Source: an uncultured Muribaculaceae bacterium (GTDB taxonomy: Bacteria; Bacteroidota; Bacteroidia; Bacteroidales; Muribaculaceae). Taken from it: a DNA stretch of 64,000 nt. A program made the position numbers and the translations under genes. Under the pieces are notes generated by a model. It was not told the origin of the DNA. It ran no database searches and saw nothing but the letters and a program-made list of their open reading frames with translations. Location of the stretch: NCBI GenBank assembly GCA_910583525.1, contig CAJTXL010000013.1, positions 1 to 64,000 on the forward strand, given 5' to 3'. This document shows, piece after piece, positions 1 through 7,841 of the stretch. Each line of letters opens with the position of its first letter. The stretch's first letter is position 1.

Positions 1-36
1 TGATACTGCGAAAGTGGAAAAGTAGGTAACCGCCCC
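1..36 (+). rRNA. rrf: 5S rRNA, 3' end only
   Basis: The first ~36 bases match the usual end of a 5S rRNA: a GATACTGCGAAAGTGG-like segment, then AGTAGGT, then the CCGCC that pairs with the molecule's 5' end. The rest lies left of the window. A strong terminator follows at once, as expected at the end of an rRNA operon. The exact 3' end is approximate. Confidence 0.72.
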
Positions 37-40
37 CTCT

Positions 41-77
41 GAAGCCCCGAAGGCACCGCCTCCGGGGCTTCCTTTGT
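41..77 (+). terminator. Rho-independent terminator after the rRNA operon
   Basis: A perfect 9-bp stem, GAAGCCCCG (41-49) with CGGGGCTTC (63-71), encloses a 13-nt loop and is followed by a short T-rich stretch. It sits directly after the 5S tail and should end rRNA transcription before it runs into the convergent radical SAM gene. Confidence 0.8.
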
Positions 78-84
78 ATAAAGA

Positions 85-130
85 AATCCGACTTGTCAGA
101 CAAGTCCGACAAGTCCGCCCCGTCCGACAA
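85..130. repeat. GTCCGACAAG-type intergenic repeat with hairpin
   Basis: Near-direct copies of the 9-mer GTCCGACAA occur here, and 87-109 is an almost perfect inverted repeat (TCCGACTTGTC / GACAAGTCCGA, one mismatch). Read on the minus strand, the hairpin is followed by TTTCTTT, so it could also end transcription of the radical SAM gene whose stop is at 157. Whether it recurs elsewhere in the genome cannot be told from this window. Confidence 0.5.
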
Positions 131-156
131 AAAATTACCACAATAAATCGACTAAA

Positions 157-936
157 TTATGCGCTTACCTGCACGGGAATGCCAGTGGCATCGGTGATGC
201 GGCCGGCAATGGCTTCGAGTTCTTCGCGCGGCACTTTGCAGAGTTTTGTTTCGGGTGTCGGGCGGTCGATGGTGTAGAGCATTATCTCTTGCGGACCTAT
301 GCGCCTGTATGCTTCGATTAGCGCGTTTATCTCGGCCTCGCCTGTATTGCCGACAGCGATGCCGTCGTGCTCTCCTCGGCATATCATAGTCTGAACTATA
401 GCTTGTTTGCCGAAAGACGCTATATACGCGATTGTGGCTTCAAGGTCGTAGCCGGGCGCCGGACGGTCGAGCGCCAGCACCGTCGACGGGATTGCGCTGT
501 CGAGCTTCAGTATGTTGTTGTCGACTTTGCGTAGAGCGTGAGCGACATCGGGATTGCCGAGACGTGTCGCGTTCGACAGTACACTTATCTTTACCGCAGG
601 GAAATATTTGTCGCGTAGGGCGACGGTGTCGTCGATTATGCCTTTGAAGTCGGGGTGCAGTGTAGGCTCGCCGTTGCCCGAAAATGTTATAACGTCAAGC
701 CTTTCTCCCGAGTTGAGCATCTCTGCAAGTTTCTTTTCTAACTTCGCCGCCACATCATCGCGTGAAGGCATGCCTGTTGTGCCGTGGCCTTGCGCATTGT
801 ATCCGGCTTCGCAGTAGAGACAGTCGAACGAACATATTTTGCCGTCATCGGGCATGAGGTTTATGCCTAAAGAAGTGCCCAGACGCCGTGAATGTATCGG
901 GCCGAAGATTGTGCTGTGAAAAAGTACTGTCTGCAT
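157..936 (-). CDS. Radical SAM enzyme, COG0731-like
   Basis: A 259-residue radical SAM protein. Cysteines 35, 39 and 42 form the CxxxCxxC motif (CSFDCLYC) that binds the 4Fe-4S cluster, and GNGEPTLHPDF is the glycine-rich strand that contacts S-adenosylmethionine. The family resembles COG0731, related to wyosine-tRNA synthetases, but bacterial members have no settled substrate, so no reaction is assigned. The start at 936 (MQTVLFHS) is preferred because the family begins this way and upstream codons run into the permease gene. It is the last gene of the rbfA-permease-radical SAM unit, 7 nt behind the permease stop, and shares that promoter. Confidence 0.85.
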   Translation of the reverse strand: MQTVLFHSTIFGPIHSRRLGTSLGINLMPDDGKICSFDCLYCEAGYNAQGHGTTGMPSRDDVAAKLEKKLAEMLNSGERLDVITFSGNGEPTLHPDFKGIIDDTVALRDKYFPAVKISVLSNATRLGNPDVAHALRKVDNNILKLDSAIPSTVLALDRPAPGYDLEATIAYIASFGKQAIVQTMICRGEHDGIAVGNTGEAEINALIEAYRRIGPQEIMLYTIDRPTPETKLCKVPREELEAIAGRITDATGIPVQVSA

Positions 937-943
937 AGAATTT

Positions 944-2185
944 CTAAATTTGGGATGCCGTGCCAAGTCTGCGCGTGAAGAGCCGCGATGTCTGTGCCAT
1001 GCAGAAACCGACGATGAGCACAGCAGCAAGCACAGCCGCTATGTCGGGCCATTCGAGGTGCACGGGGTAGACGTCGATTGTCAGAGCCGACGGGTCGCCG
1101 GCGAGCTTGATGAACCCGAAATATTCCTGACCCAAAGACAGGATGATGCCTATGCTTATGCCGATAAGGCCTCCGGCGGCGGTTATCAGCCACCCCAATG
1201 TCACGAAGATGCCGCTCACCATGCGCTTTGTGGCGCCCAAGGCTCGGAGCGTGGACATATTGCGCCGTTTCTCTATGACAAGCAGGCTCAGCGTTGACAC
1301 TATGTTGAACGACGCTATGACAAGGATGAATACCAGCATAAGGAATGTCACCCATTTCTCGACCGCTATCATGCGGAATGTTTCGGCCTGCTGCTGCTCG
1401 CGTCCGAGTATCGACAGCTCTTCGGGTAGCTTGTCGGCGAGTATGCCGGCAAGTTTTTCAGGGCTTGTCCCCGGCGCCGCCTTGACTTCGATTGCAGAAG
1501 CCTCGCCTTGGCCGTATTCGAGCAGGCTGCGGATTTTGTTGAGTGGCGCCAGCACGAATTCGGTGTCATATTCAGGCTGGTCGATGCGGAATACGCCCGT
1601 TACCGTCGATGTCAGTTCGCGGTATGCCGCCGCAGGGTTCGCCGGGTTTATACGTCCCAGGCGTCGGGGCATGTATATTGTGGCCTTTGTGTCGGGCGAA
1701 GGGCGCATGCCTGTGGCTACGGCCACACCGACAGACAGCTGTATGCCCGGCAAGCTGTCGACCGGACCGCCGGTGCCGCTATATACGCCGTCGATGAGCA
1801 GTGCGTCGAGGTCGACCATCTCGCCAATGCGTACAGGGTCGACTCCTTTTATTATTATGGGTGTCTGGGCGTTTTGGCCTGCGACCAGCGCCCTTTCTTG
1901 AAGCACCGGCATGGCGCATGCCACCTCAGGCATGTTCTGGAGGATATTGGCGAGCGAGTCGGCGCCGGCGAAGACCTTGGCCTCGGTCGGCACTATCTTT
2001 ATGTCGGGGTCTATCGCCGACAGCTGCTTGCGTGCAAGGTCGGAGAAACCGTTGAAGACCGACAGCACCACCACTATGGCCGTGGTGGCTACGGCGACGC
2101 CGGCAATTGATATAAGAGAGATGACGTTGACTACCTTGTGCGATTTCTTCGCCAGGAGATAGCGCAGTGCGATATGGAATATCAC
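944..2185 (-). CDS. LolC/LolE-type ABC transporter permease
   Basis: A 413-residue FtsX/MacB-family permease. It has one membrane segment near residues 20-42, a large periplasmic MacB_PCD-like domain (about 45-280) and three C-terminal helices (about 285-310, 335-360, 380-400). This is the layout of LolC/LolE, which with the ATPase LolD releases lipoproteins from the inner membrane. Bacteroidota often carry one such permease that may act as a homodimer (inference). The start is a GTG whose bases overlap the rbfA stop (GTGA), pointing to translational coupling. No lolD gene is in the window. A general FtsX-type exporter remains possible. Confidence 0.82.
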   Translation of the reverse strand: MIFHIALRYLLAKKSHKVVNVISLISIAGVAVATTAIVVVLSVFNGFSDLARKQLSAIDPDIKIVPTEAKVFAGADSLANILQNMPEVACAMPVLQERALVAGQNAQTPIIIKGVDPVRIGEMVDLDALLIDGVYSGTGGPVDSLPGIQLSVGVAVATGMRPSPDTKATIYMPRRLGRINPANPAAAYRELTSTVTGVFRIDQPEYDTEFVLAPLNKIRSLLEYGQGEASAIEVKAAPGTSPEKLAGILADKLPEELSILGREQQQAETFRMIAVEKWVTFLMLVFILVIASFNIVSTLSLLVIEKRRNMSTLRALGATKRMVSGIFVTLGWLITAAGGLIGISIGIILSLGQEYFGFIKLAGDPSALTIDVYPVHLEWPDIAAVLAAVLIVGFCMAQTSRLFTRRLGTASQI

Positions 2186-2517
2186 TTTTCGAGCAAGGAG
2201 TCGATGTTGGCTATGTAGTCGAGAGAATCGTCAAGATAGAATTGCAGTTCAGGCACCTTGCGGAGCTGGAATCGTACTTTCTGCGCGAGTTCGTAGCGAA
2301 CCGTCTTGGCCGAGGCGTTGATGTTCTCTATCATCTCGGGGGCTTTTTCGGAGGGGAAAATCGACAGATAGGCCCTTGCGATTGACAAGTCGGGCGATAC
2401 GCGCACGGTGCTTACCGATACGATGACACCGTGGGTCTTGGCAGTCTGTTGGCGGAAGATTTCGCTCAGCTCTTTTTGCAGCAGGCGTGATATTTTTGCT
2501 TGGCGGGTAGTTTCCAT
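2182..2517 (-). CDS. rbfA: 30S ribosome-binding factor A
   Basis: A 111-residue protein of normal RbfA length. It opens with the usual helix (METTRQAKISRLLQKELSEI) and continues with a KH-like fold including the segment VSVSTVRVSPDLSIARAYLS. RbfA binds the 30S subunit and helps mature the 5' end of 16S rRNA, notably in the cold. It is first in a three-gene minus-strand unit and its stop overlaps the permease GTG start. A TAACTTTG -7 box lies 46 nt upstream. Confidence 0.93.
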   Translation of the reverse strand: METTRQAKISRLLQKELSEIFRQQTAKTHGVIVSVSTVRVSPDLSIARAYLSIFPSEKAPEMIENINASAKTVRYELAQKVRFQLRKVPELQFYLDDSLDYIANIDSLLEK

Positions 2518-2562
2518 AATGTTCTATGTCGTATGTTTATTGTTAAAACACGTCATCGGTCA

Positions 2563-2570
2563 CAAAGTTA
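2563..2570 (-). promoter_or_regulatory. Promoter -7 box for rbfA unit
   Basis: On the minus strand this reads TAACTTTG, matching TAnnTTTG. A clear TTTG -33 element at the usual distance is not seen. It faces away from the tcdA -7 box at 2594-2601, so the two promoters occupy the same ~60 bp. Confidence 0.65.
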
Positions 2571-2593
2571 GCAACTTTTTTTCAAAAAATGTG

Positions 2594-2601
2594 TACCTTT
2601 G
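2594..2601 (+). promoter_or_regulatory. Promoter -7 box for tcdA
   Basis: TACCTTTG fits TAnnTTTG and lies 16 nt before the first in-frame ATG of tcdA, leaving a short leader. The -33 region is T-rich but without an exact TTTG. Confidence 0.65.
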
Positions 2602-2617
2602 CAATCCTATAGGTCAA

Positions 2618-3355
2618 ATGATGTCAATGGAACAGCATAGCGATAATGAATGCTTCGGACGTACGGCACTTCTTGCCGGCGACGAGATGATGCAGGCTCT
2701 CGGGCGCACACGTGTGCTTGTGTTCGGTGTCGGCGGTGTGGGTTCGTGGTGCGTCGAGGCTTTGGCGCGCACGGCCGTCGGACATATCACGATAGTCGAC
2801 CCGGATGTCGTGGCGCCGTCGAACATAAACCGTCAGATGCCTGCGCTTTGTTCGACCGTAGGCCGTGCGAAAGTCGAGGTCGTGGCCGCCCGTATCGCCG
2901 ATATAAATCCGTCGGCTAACGTAGATGCTATATGTGGTGCCTATACCCCTGAGACCGCCTCGGAGTTCGGCATAGAAACTTATGACTATGTCATCGACGC
3001 CATCGATTCCCTTTCAGACAAGGCCGACCTGATATTGCGCTGCACCTCGCCCGGCACTGCTCCGCGAAGGGCGTTTTTCTCGTCGATGGGTGCGGCCCGT
3101 AAGCTTGATATCGCCAAGATTTCCGTGGCTGAGTTCTGGAAGGTCGAGGGCTGTCCGCTTGCCCGTGCGCTGCGTACGCGTTTCAGGCGCAGCGGCGTTT
3201 TTCCGCAGCGTAAGTTCAAGTGTGTCTACAGTCCTGAAAGCCTGCCTCACAGGGCCGACGGCCCTGCCGGTGTCAACGGTACTTTCGCCCATGCGACGGC
3301 TGTGTTCGGTCTTATCCTTGCGTCGCTTGTCGTTAAAGATTTATACTCGGAATAG
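2618..3355 (+). CDS. tcdA: tRNA threonylcarbamoyladenosine dehydratase (E1-like)
   Basis: A 245-residue ThiF/MoeB/HesA-type E1-like enzyme. VFGVGGVGSWCVEALAR carries the GxGGxG ATP-binding loop, followed by IVDPDVVAPSNINRQ, the typical D...NxxRQ segment. TcdA (CsdL/YgdL) uses ATP to cyclise the N6-threonylcarbamoyladenosine at position 37 of ANN-decoding tRNAs. The ATG at 2618 is chosen because the promoter box ends at 2601; 2621 and 2627 are in-frame alternatives, while anything upstream would precede the transcript. It is followed after 3 nt by an unrelated lipoprotein gene, suggesting one transcript. Confidence 0.9.
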   Translation: MMSMEQHSDNECFGRTALLAGDEMMQALGRTRVLVFGVGGVGSWCVEALARTAVGHITIVDPDVVAPSNINRQMPALCSTVGRAKVEVVAARIADINPSANVDAICGAYTPETASEFGIETYDYVIDAIDSLSDKADLILRCTSPGTAPRRAFFSSMGAARKLDIAKISVAEFWKVEGCPLARALRTRFRRSGVFPQRKFKCVYSPESLPHRADGPAGVNGTFAHATAVFGLILASLVVKDLYSE

Positions 3356-3358
3356 GCT

Positions 3359-4336
3359 ATGGCTACAGCTATAAAATTATGGAAAGTAAACGCCACATTG
3401 GGCGGGATGTGCATTGCATTCTTGTGCCTGTGCGGATGCAATGATGATGTTTTCATCGAGCGTTCTGACCTTACGAGGAATATGTCGGTGCGGTTGGACG
3501 GCGACGGCGACCGCAAGGGTGTGCCGTATTCGACCGAGGGGCTTGAATATATATCGATAGAGCATGCGGAATATTGCCCGAACTTCGTTTTCGATTCCGG
3601 CCATAACGTCCTTGAGGAGACACAGGGGTACTCTGTGTGCATCGATGCCGGGCAGGAGTGTTGGGTGGATGTCTACGGGCGTGCGGTTACTCTGACCCTT
3701 GATTTTCAACGAAAGGATTACCTCGACATATATTGCAACCAGAACCACTCCAAGGCGCCTTTTACGGCAAAAGTCCTTTTCCATTATCCTTCGAGAGAGC
3801 GTGTAATAGAAGTCGAAATAACACCGGGAGAGCTTTATACGGTTGACTATGTTACTATGGATATTTCGGAAGACCCGACGGTTTCATTCGAGGAGCGGCA
3901 ACAGCCGACCTATACGGTGAACAATGACGGGGACAGGGATGTGAAGATATTCATAAGGCCTTACGAGAATGTCAATTGCTCGGTAGATATTGAAATACCC
4001 GACGAGCGCAGTGCCATGATAGATTTTTCGTCGGCCCCTGATGTCGATGTGCTTTCGGCATCGCCCGACGGAATGTTGACCTACACGGGCCGTTCAGTGA
4101 AGTTTGAACCCGGCACGCAGACAGTCCCGGTATTCGGCTGGGGGCTTGAGGCTGTACCGTATATCATTCCACCGCATACGAAGGTGCAGTTCACCGTGAC
4201 GCTCCAATATGTGGTCGTTGACTATTATATGACTTTCCAATGTTCTTTGCCGTCAGGCGATTATTTTGAGTCGAAAGCCTTGATGCATGTTGTCGACCCG
4301 TTGGAGTATAAAATCAGTTATGAAGTCATTAATTAG
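3359..4336 (+). CDS. Lipoprotein of unknown function
   Basis: A 325-residue protein with a lipoprotein signal: hydrophobic stretch to residue 26, then the lipobox LCGC with C27. The residues after the cysteine are NDDVF, resembling the acidic lipoprotein export signal that sends Bacteroidota lipoproteins to the cell surface. The rest is rich in beta-strand-like segments and charged turns with no catalytic motif I recognise; I cannot name a family. It follows tcdA by 3 nt, and its last 17 nt overlap the start of the PagL-like gene, so the two envelope proteins are likely translated together. Confidence 0.75.
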   Translation: MATAIKLWKVNATLGGMCIAFLCLCGCNDDVFIERSDLTRNMSVRLDGDGDRKGVPYSTEGLEYISIEHAEYCPNFVFDSGHNVLEETQGYSVCIDAGQECWVDVYGRAVTLTLDFQRKDYLDIYCNQNHSKAPFTAKVLFHYPSRERVIEVEITPGELYTVDYVTMDISEDPTVSFEERQQPTYTVNNDGDRDVKIFIRPYENVNCSVDIEIPDERSAMIDFSSAPDVDVLSASPDGMLTYTGRSVKFEPGTQTVPVFGWGLEAVPYIIPPHTKVQFTVTLQYVVVDYYMTFQCSLPSGDYFESKALMHVVDPLEYKISYEVIN

Positions 4337-5486
4337 AATATCGGCAGTATTTGTCGTGCTTTTGGTAGCATGCTCCGCTGCATTTGCGGCCGGGGATTCC
4401 CTGAAGGTTGTGAGCCGTGTCTCTTTCGACATGATGCCGGGCTATGTGCCCCACACGAGCAGCTTTCTCGGTGGCGCCAACGGCGAAGGCAAGTCGGTCG
4501 ACGCCTCTCTGTCGGCTTCGTTGAAATACTCTTTCCGCTTTGGGCACGGCACCCGCCAATGGCGGCACTATCCGGGAGCATACCAGGGCGTCGGAGTGTC
4601 GGTGAACACCTTTTTCGCCGATAAAATTCTCGGCACGCCTGTGGGTGTGTATGTTTTTCAGGGTGCGCCCATATTCAGACTGTCGCCGCGGCTGACGCTC
4701 GGCTACGAGTGGAATTTCGGCGCGACCTTCGGTTGGAAGAAATACATGGCCGGACGCGATGAAAACGGTATCGTGGGCTCTCGGACGAACGCTTATATAG
4801 GTCTGTCACTGCTGCTCGGCTACCGCATCGCTCCCGGATGGGAGCTTACGGGCGGCATCGCCGGTTCGCATTTCTCGAATGGCAACACTACGCAGCCCAA
4901 TGGCGGCGTCAACACGCTCGGGCTTCGTCTTGGTGTTACATATACCTTCGGCAATGAGCCTGACGAAGACGTCTTCGTGCCGGAGTTGCCTTTCCGGCCC
5001 CATTTCAGCTATGACATCCTTGCCTGGGGAGCATGGCGCGCCAAGGTGGCCGACATTCAAGATAAGCCGGTTATCTTGCCCGGCAAATTCGGCGTCGCAG
5101 GCATCAGTTTCGCCCCTATGTATAATTTCCACCGTCTTTTCAGAGCCGGTCTTTCGCTCGATTTGAAATATGACGAAAGTGCCAGTATGGATGATTATCT
5201 TACTGATTTCGCCACGCCCGAAGAGCCTTCGTTCTACCGTCCGCCGTTCGGTAAGAGCCTGTCGCTCGGCTTGGCGGCCAAGGCCGAGTTTGTGATGCCC
5301 ATATTTTCGGTGGCAGTAGGCTTCGGGCGCAATTTCGTGGGAGCTTATGATGTGAAGGCTTTCTACCAGACGCTGTCGCTTAAGACAGATGTCTACCGTG
5401 GGCTGTTCCTCAATGTGGGATACCAGCTCTACGATTTCAAGACGCCCAGCAATCTGATGCTCGGTGTGGGCGTCACCCTTAAGTGA
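4320..5486 (+). CDS. PagL-like acyloxyacyl hydrolase / outer-membrane beta-barrel
   Basis: A 388-residue protein with a signal peptide (residues ~1-24, ending AAFA) and many alternating beta strands ending in a hydrophobic strand (LMLGVGVTLK), typical of an outer-membrane barrel. The segment GSHFSNGNT places H184 and S186 in the HxSN pattern of the PagL lipid A 3-O-deacylase active site. It is about twice the length of PagL; the extra C-terminal half looks like additional barrel strands. Lipid A deacylation is the likely activity but is inferred from this motif alone. The start at 4320 (MKSLIRIS) gives a proper signal peptide and overlaps the upstream lipoprotein gene by 17 nt. Confidence 0.72.
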   Translation: MKSLIRISAVFVVLLVACSAAFAAGDSLKVVSRVSFDMMPGYVPHTSSFLGGANGEGKSVDASLSASLKYSFRFGHGTRQWRHYPGAYQGVGVSVNTFFADKILGTPVGVYVFQGAPIFRLSPRLTLGYEWNFGATFGWKKYMAGRDENGIVGSRTNAYIGLSLLLGYRIAPGWELTGGIAGSHFSNGNTTQPNGGVNTLGLRLGVTYTFGNEPDEDVFVPELPFRPHFSYDILAWGAWRAKVADIQDKPVILPGKFGVAGISFAPMYNFHRLFRAGLSLDLKYDESASMDDYLTDFATPEEPSFYRPPFGKSLSLGLAAKAEFVMPIFSVAVGFGRNFVGAYDVKAFYQTLSLKTDVYRGLFLNVGYQLYDFKTPSNLMLGVGVTLK

Positions 5487-5492
5487 TATTTT

Positions 5493-5523
5493 TTTGCGAT
5501 TTCGGGTGAAAAGCGTAAATTTG
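5493..5523 (+). promoter_or_regulatory. Promoter for the (p)ppGpp synthetase gene
   Basis: TTTG (5493-5496), 19 nt spacer, then TAAATTTG (5516-5523): a full match to the Bacteroidetes consensus. It starts 7 nt after the PagL-like gene and gives a leader of about 40 nt. Confidence 0.82.
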
Positions 5524-5567
5524 TAGATTATTCGCCCAAATTACGCGCACTTGAACTATCTTGCTTT

Positions 5568-7823
5568 ATGGAACTCGACGGTAAGAAAACACTTGACAGT
5601 GACGAGAAGATGATACAGGAGGCCTATCAGGACCTCCTCGACGGCTATCTGAACAGCAACCACCGCAAGAAAGTGGAGATTATAGAGCGTGCTTTCCGCT
5701 TTGCCAAGGAGGCCCACAAGGGCGTCCGCCGGCGTTCCGGAGAGCCATATATCATGCACCCTATAGCGGTTGCGAAGATAGCATCGCAGGAGATAGGTCT
5801 TGGTTCGACGTCGATATGTGCGGCCCTGCTTCATGACGTGGTCGAGGATACCGACTATACCGTAGAAGACATCGCGCAGCATTTCGGACCCAAGATAGCG
5901 CAGCTTGTCGAAGGCCTGACAAAGATTTCTGGCGGTATTTTCGGCGACAAGGCATCTGTCCAGGCCGAGAATTTCCGCAAGCTTCTGCTGACGATGAGCG
6001 AGGACATCCGTGTGGTGCTTATAAAGATGGCCGACCGTCTGCACAACATGCGTACACTCGGGTCGATGGCGCCCAACAAGCGCTACAAGATAGCCGGTGA
6101 GACATTGTATATCTATGCACCTTTGGCGCACCGTCTGGGCCTCTTCGCCATCAAGACCGAGCTTGAAGACCTCAGCTTCAAGCATGAACACCCCGACATC
6201 TACCGCGAGATATCTGAAAAGATACAGGAAAGCGAAGCACGCCGTTCGGCGGTCTATTCAGATTTCTCGGAGCCTATCAAGCGCAAGCTCGACAGCCTCG
6301 GCATCAAGTATGAGGCCAAGGCGAGGCTCAAATCAATCTATTCCATCTATAACAAGATGGAAACGAAGCATCTGCCGTTCGAGGAGGTCTATGACCTCTA
6401 TGCCATGCGCATAGTTTTCGACTGTGACGACCAAAGCAAGGAGAAAGGCATCTGCTGGAGCATCTATTCGGCGATAACCGACCTCTATCAGCTACATCCC
6501 AACCGCACGCGCGACTGGATTGTGACGCCCAAGGCCAACGGCTACCAGGCGCTCCACCTTACGGTGATGGGACCTGACGGCAATTGGATAGAGGTTCAGA
6601 TACGTAGCCGCCGGATGGACGAAATCGCCGAGAAAGGTTTCGCCGCCCATTGGAAGTATAAAATAGGAGAGGGCGACGAAGAATCGGAACTCAACGCATG
6701 GCTCAAAACCATCAAGGATATACTTGACAATCCCGAGCCCAGCGCGATAGATTTCCTCAATACTTTAAAGCTCAATCTTTTCGCTTCTGAAATCGTGGTA
6801 TTCACCCCTGCCGGCGAACTTGTGACGCTACCGGCCGGCGCCACGGTGCTCGACCTTGCTTTCCATCTGCACTCCGAAATCGGTCTCCATTGCATAGCGG
6901 CAAAGGTCAACCACAAGCTGATGCCTTTGCAGACCGTGCTAAAGAGCGGCGACCAGGTTGAGGTGCTTACATCGAAAACCCAGATGCCTTTGCCTGAATG
7001 GAGCAACTATATGGTAACGGCCAAGGCGCGGACGCGTCTGCGCAAGGGCATCCGTGCCCTACGCCAGCCCATGGTCCTGCGTGGCAATGAGATACTGACG
7101 CGTTGGCTTGCCGACAACCATATAGAAGACAACAACCTTGTCATAACCAAGATACAGGGTATTTTCCATGTTGGTAACCGCGAGGACCTCTGCTATCAGC
7201 TCGGCGCGGACGAAATAGTGCTCGGCGATTTTCTCGTGAAGCCCCTGCGCAAGGCCACGGGAAAGACCGGAACCGGGTTGCTGTCGAAGATACCTTTGAT
7301 AGGCAAGATGGTGGGCTCGACCACGGGACAGACCAAGACTCAAGAAGCACCGACCTCCGAGTCTATAAACACCAAGCAGGTCTACCGGCTACAGTCAGAT
7401 GAGAACGGTGCCAACTACAAACTTGCCTCGTGCTGTAGTCCGTTGCCGGGCGATGATGTGATGGGATTTATCGCCGACGACGGAAAGGTGGAGATACATT
7501 CGCTCGACTGCCCACAGGCACAAATCCTCAAAGCCGGATACGGGTCGAGAATCGTCGCCACAGAATGGGCTAAAGACGGTCACGAATTGTTCCTTGCGCA
7601 CGTAAGAATCGAGGGTATCGACCGCCGTGGCATCCTGCAGGAAATAACGCAGCTCATATCGAGCCATCTCGGCATCGACATGCGTAAGCTCGAAATCGAG
7701 GCAAGCGCCGAGGTGTTCCATGCCGACCTTTGGGTGCGCGTGAGCGACGCCGATGTTGTCAACGACCTGTGTTCACGCACAAAAGCGATAAACGGCGTGA
7801 CTCGTGCAACCAGAATCCACTAA
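5568..7823 (+). CDS. Bifunctional (p)ppGpp synthetase/hydrolase (RSH)
   Basis: A 751-residue long RelA/SpoT homologue. Order of domains: HD hydrolase (H89-D90 in LLHDVVEDTD, with RLHNMRT further on), synthetase (YDLYAMRIVF and PKANGYQALH near residue 325), TGS (about 405-465), a helical/CC region, and a C-terminal ACT domain (about 675-750). The hydrolase histidine-aspartate pair is intact, so both making and breaking of (p)ppGpp are expected. The conserved CCSPLPGDD motif precedes the ACT domain. It has its own promoter and is followed after 18 nt by a c-di-AMP phosphodiesterase-type gene. Confidence 0.93.
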   Translation: MELDGKKTLDSDEKMIQEAYQDLLDGYLNSNHRKKVEIIERAFRFAKEAHKGVRRRSGEPYIMHPIAVAKIASQEIGLGSTSICAALLHDVVEDTDYTVEDIAQHFGPKIAQLVEGLTKISGGIFGDKASVQAENFRKLLLTMSEDIRVVLIKMADRLHNMRTLGSMAPNKRYKIAGETLYIYAPLAHRLGLFAIKTELEDLSFKHEHPDIYREISEKIQESEARRSAVYSDFSEPIKRKLDSLGIKYEAKARLKSIYSIYNKMETKHLPFEEVYDLYAMRIVFDCDDQSKEKGICWSIYSAITDLYQLHPNRTRDWIVTPKANGYQALHLTVMGPDGNWIEVQIRSRRMDEIAEKGFAAHWKYKIGEGDEESELNAWLKTIKDILDNPEPSAIDFLNTLKLNLFASEIVVFTPAGELVTLPAGATVLDLAFHLHSEIGLHCIAAKVNHKLMPLQTVLKSGDQVEVLTSKTQMPLPEWSNYMVTAKARTRLRKGIRALRQPMVLRGNEILTRWLADNHIEDNNLVITKIQGIFHVGNREDLCYQLGADEIVLGDFLVKPLRKATGKTGTGLLSKIPLIGKMVGSTTGQTKTQEAPTSESINTKQVYRLQSDENGANYKLASCCSPLPGDDVMGFIADDGKVEIHSLDCPQAQILKAGYGSRIVATEWAKDGHELFLAHVRIEGIDRRGILQEITQLISSHLGIDMRKLEIEASAEVFHADLWVRVSDADVVNDLCSRTKAINGVTRATRIH

Positions 7824-7841
7824 CCTGAACACACAAAGCCC

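Noticed and set aside
85..130. CRISPR-like array
   Set aside because: Repeats are only ~9 nt, adjacent, without spacers or cas genes.
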